DNA of 64,000 nucleotides from Eonycteris spelaea (Eukaryota > Chordata > Mammalia > Chiroptera > Pteropodidae). Within the stretch, counting starts at the first letter, position 1. Every line of letters begins with the position of its first letter. Location: contig PUFA01000116.1 in assembly GCA_003508835.1 (NCBI GenBank), positions 5,022,001 to 5,086,000 on the forward strand. Direction: 5' to 3'. A model generated the notes under the pieces. The model was not told the origin of the DNA. It did no database searches and saw nothing but the letters and a program-made list of their open reading frames with translations. This document shows, piece after piece, positions 61,261 through 64,000 of this stretch. The translations under genes and the position numbers were made by a program.

Positions 61261-62065
61261 ATAGCAAAAGATAACTTCAGAACGAACAAAGCAGAGGTAT
61301 CCGCTCCCTGATTTCAAGCTAAACTCCAAAGATACAGTAATCAAACAGTATGGTGCTGGCATGAAAGTGTGTTGTCTAATGAAACAGAATAGAGGGCCCA
61401 GAAATCCATGCTTCCTTATATGCTCGATTAATCTAGGACAAAGCAGGAAGAATATACAGTGGGGCAAAGACAGTCTCTTTCGGTAATGGCGTTTGGAAAT
61501 CTGGCAGATGCATGCAGAAAAATAAAACTGGACCACTTTCTTACACCAGATACAATAATAAACTAAGGTGGATTAAAGGCTTACTGTAAGACCTAAATCC
61601 ATAAAATTTCTAAGAGAAAACATAAGCACTAAAGTCTCTGACATCGGCTTTGGCAATATCTTTTTAGCTATGTCTCTTTGGGCAAGAGCAACAAAAGCAA
61701 AAATAGTCAAATGGGACTACAGCAAACAAAAACGTTTTGCTCAGTGAAGGAACCCGTCCACAAGATGCAAAGAAAAGCTACTGAGCGGAGAAGGCAGTCA
61801 TAAATGATATATTCTATTTGGGGTGAATAGCTATAGTATAAGAAACTCATACAACTAAACATAAAAAAGTCTAATTAACAAATGGGCAGAGGACCTGAAA
61901 AGACATTTCTCCAAAAAGGATACCGAGGTGGCCAACAGGTACATGAAACCATGCTCGACATCTCTAATCATCAGCAAAATGCAAATCAAAACCACAGTGA
62001 GCTATCACACTTACCTGTCAGAATGGCTACCATTAAAAAGAAATCGTCAAAATCTCTAAGAACTC
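61261..62065 (+). mobile_element. LINE-1 ORF2 fragment, unit 3 (longer, pre-deletion form)
   Basis: Counterpart of 13826-14443. Here the L1 continues past 'actaaacataa' into 'aaatgggcagaggacctgaa', 'gcaaaatgcaaatcaaaacc' and 'ctgtcagaatggctaccatt' before losing similarity. It shows what was removed from units 1 and 2. Confidence 0.88.
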
Positions 62066-63735
62066 AAATGAACTCTAATGCCCATCAAAGCAGTCCATTA
62101 CAATCGCAACCTGTGGTGCCATATTAGGCTTGCCTCACGTTCAATATCTACCTTTGTTCCTTCTCCCAAACGCCTGTACTTTCTTATCTATAAGTCCTTC
62201 CCCTCATTTAAAATCACATTCCATGGTATTCCTTCCTTCATTCACTCGTTTATTTTGTGTGCAATCCTTCAAAAATATTGTAAAGACCTTACTATAAGTC
62301 AGGCATTTGTGAATACTGTTCACTGAGGACAAACACTAAATGATTAGTAAAATGGACAGACATACTGTTTTTTAAAGTACATCTATAATGTTTTAATGCT
62401 TTTACTTTAACCTTATTTACACAGGTATCTGGAACCCTGGTGTTCTCCTAGTAACATCAAAGATATAAAAACTCTATACTATGGTCGAATGTTATATAAG
62501 TAAAATACCATGGTCATCTGGGCTGCTTCATTCTCCTTGCCCTGGGAGATGGGTATAACATGCTCAGAAACATAAGACATTGTGCATTTATGCTTAGGCC
62601 CTGTTTCAGGCGTATGGGGATTTCAAACAAACAAGAAGTTTAGAGAACCGGGAGGCAACAGGGAGCTGATGGAAAGGAAAGACGGGGAGGAAGAAAATAC
62701 AGCCGCCCTACATTAAATTCCTTCCTCACTATCACAGTTCTCTCTGGGAGTGGAAGGGGACAAAGAACTTAAGAACGGGAAAACCGAGTGCTGGATAGCT
62801 GTAGATGCAGGGATCAAAACGGCTTCTGATAAGTTGATGGGATTTAGATGGCCTGTGTCAAAGACAAAACTAAGTCTGAGGCACAATTGTTAAAAGCTCT
62901 TTATTCATAAGCTTTTGGCGAGGGTACCCATGTGCTGTCGATTTTACGTCAGCAGGAGTTCAAATGTGTTAGCAAGGAGAGTAAGTCTTACACAATATCA
63001 AGTGGGAACACAAGACAGTCTTTGATTGGCAAGCATTCTACTCTGGTGCGATTTTTTTTTGAAGCTGGAGAATCTAACTGGTCTTCAGGGACCTTCGGAG
63101 GTCCTTGCTGCAATGGATTTAAGCGAGCAGTATAAGGTCACTGAAGGCAAAGACAGAAGAACCATCTTGGAGTGTTGGTGGTCAGTGGAATTTTGGGGGA
63201 CGAGCCATTTCTTGACACAAGTGGGTCAATGAGGTACTTTGTTTCATGTGTGTTCAAACTGGTATAATAGTCCCAATTGGGCTGGTGCCTGCCATGACAG
63301 GCAGTTTGTCACAAGCAAAGTGATGGGCACCATTCCAGCACGGAAAACAACATGTATGAAGGCATGAGGTGACAATGAACAAACAGTATTTCCACTAAAA
63401 AAGTGAGAAGACGGTTCTGGTGAAAGATGATGAGAAATGGAAGTTGTCCTACCAGAAGATGAATTTTGAATGTCTAATATTGAAAATTGAATTTTATGGA
63501 GTAGAATTTGGGTCTGTGGTGGAGTCCTGCACTTGGCAATTTGAGAAAGCTCAGCCCTCCATCTCACTTCTACAAGATATGCGTTTCATTGGAATTCTAC
63601 CCTATTTTCAGAGCTAGAATTTGAACAATTATCATTTTGATATCAAACCTCTAATTAGAAATTTTTTCTAAGTCTTTCCTTCAGAAAACCTCTTATTGCA
63701 AAGAAGTCCCCTCTGAGATAGCATGTATGCACCCT
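62066..63735. other. Non-coding stretch between L1 fragment and OR-B remnant, unit 3
   Basis: 62066-62567 is present only in this unit. From 62576 it is the diverged counterpart of 14444-15606. No gene recognised. Confidence 0.5.
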
Positions 63736-63838
63736 TCACAAGGACCTCATCCTCTGCAGGGCTCTATCCAAGGCATCCCTCACCTGAGTGTTTCTCAGGC
63801 TGCAGATGAGAGGGTTCCGCAGTGGAGTAAAGAGACTG
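63736..63838 (-). pseudogene. OR-B remnant, unit 3 (only TM7 and tail left)
   Basis: Minus-strand reading gives NSLFTPLRNPLICSLRN, then QVRDALDRALQR and a short tail to the TGA at 63736. This is the C-terminal 34 codons of an OR2A-type receptor, with NPLIC in place of NPLIY. At 63838 the sequence jumps straight to DNA that lies upstream of OR-B in units 1 and 2 ('ttgttcctacttcaaagcc'), so about 0.94 kb including TM1-TM6 and the start is deleted. The tail form differs from units 1 and 2 and resembles usual OR2A tails. Confidence 0.85.
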
Positions 63839-64000
63839 TTTCGGTCTTGTTCCTACTTCAAAGCCTCTCCTACTCCCACATTTGATATTAGCTTTTAATA
63901 TCAATTGAATTTGAACTTACAGAAAGTGTCTGGAATTATGCAAAAAATTGCCTTATACTCATCTGCGCAGTTCCAACAGATTTTAATATTTCTTACATAT
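63839..64000. other. Upstream flank of deleted OR-B, unit 3
   Basis: Diverged counterpart of about 16631-16790; runs to the window end. Confidence 0.7.

Larger units (their letters stand above)
49156..64000. repeat. Tandem segmental duplication, unit 3 (cut by window end)
   Basis: Third copy, of which about 14.8 kb is in the window. It is nearly identical to unit 2 up to about 60.6 kb and then clearly diverged. In the diverged part it keeps 711 bp lost from units 1 and 2 and has its own deletion of OR-B. Confidence 0.88.

Noticed and set aside
1..64000. CRISPR array, phage, integron or other prokaryotic system
   Set aside because: All repeats are mammalian retroelements, microsatellites or the segmental duplication itself; no spacer-like regularity and no prokaryotic genes.

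Overview
This looks like mammalian nuclear DNA from an olfactory-receptor (OR) cluster. There are no bacterial-style operons. The only convincing coding sequences are single-exon class II ORs of the OR2A type, all on the minus strand. They sit in AT-rich DNA full of L1 fragments, a MER2-like Tigger transposon, microsatellites and a 5S-rRNA-derived SINE. Abundant mammalian 5S-derived SINEs are known mainly from Old World fruit bats (MEG-R families) and the springhare. The L1 3' ends look laurasiatherian, so a fruit bat is my best guess. That guess is inference.

The whole window is a tandem segmental duplication with a period near 23.7 kb. Unit 1 runs from at least 1194 to 25410, unit 2 from 25411 to 49155, and unit 3 from 49156 past the window end. 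Both internal joints (25411 and 49156) are the same junction and lie inside an L1 3' end; unit 1 keeps that L1 further 5'. Each unit carries, in order: L1 3' end, 5S-SINE, OR fragment (psi-OR-C), two tandem old L1 pieces, OR-A, MER2, another L1 piece, OR-B, then a long gene-poor stretch ending in an antisense ancient L1.

OR-A is intact only in unit 3 (58657-59589, 310 aa). Units 1 and 2 carry different small frameshifting indels. OR-B lacks a usable ATG in units 1 and 2 because of a shared one-base loss just after the start codon, and in unit 3 about 0.94 kb of it is deleted. Psi-OR-C is a 5'-truncated relic in all three units.

Sequence similarity changes abruptly. Unit 1 left of about 7.3 kb is clearly diverged from units 2 and 3. 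Unit 3 right of about 60.6 kb is clearly diverged from units 1 and 2. The DNA in between is nearly identical. Unit 2 therefore looks like a chimera made by unequal crossing-over between an older left and an older right copy. Lineage-specific deletions support this: 2.4 kb absent from units 2 and 3, 1.9 kb absent from unit 1, and 0.71 kb absent from units 1 and 2.

Many differences between near-identical copies are one-base indels. A run of single-base losses at 56.4-58.0 kb looks like consensus error, so pseudogene calls that rest on one base need read-level checking.
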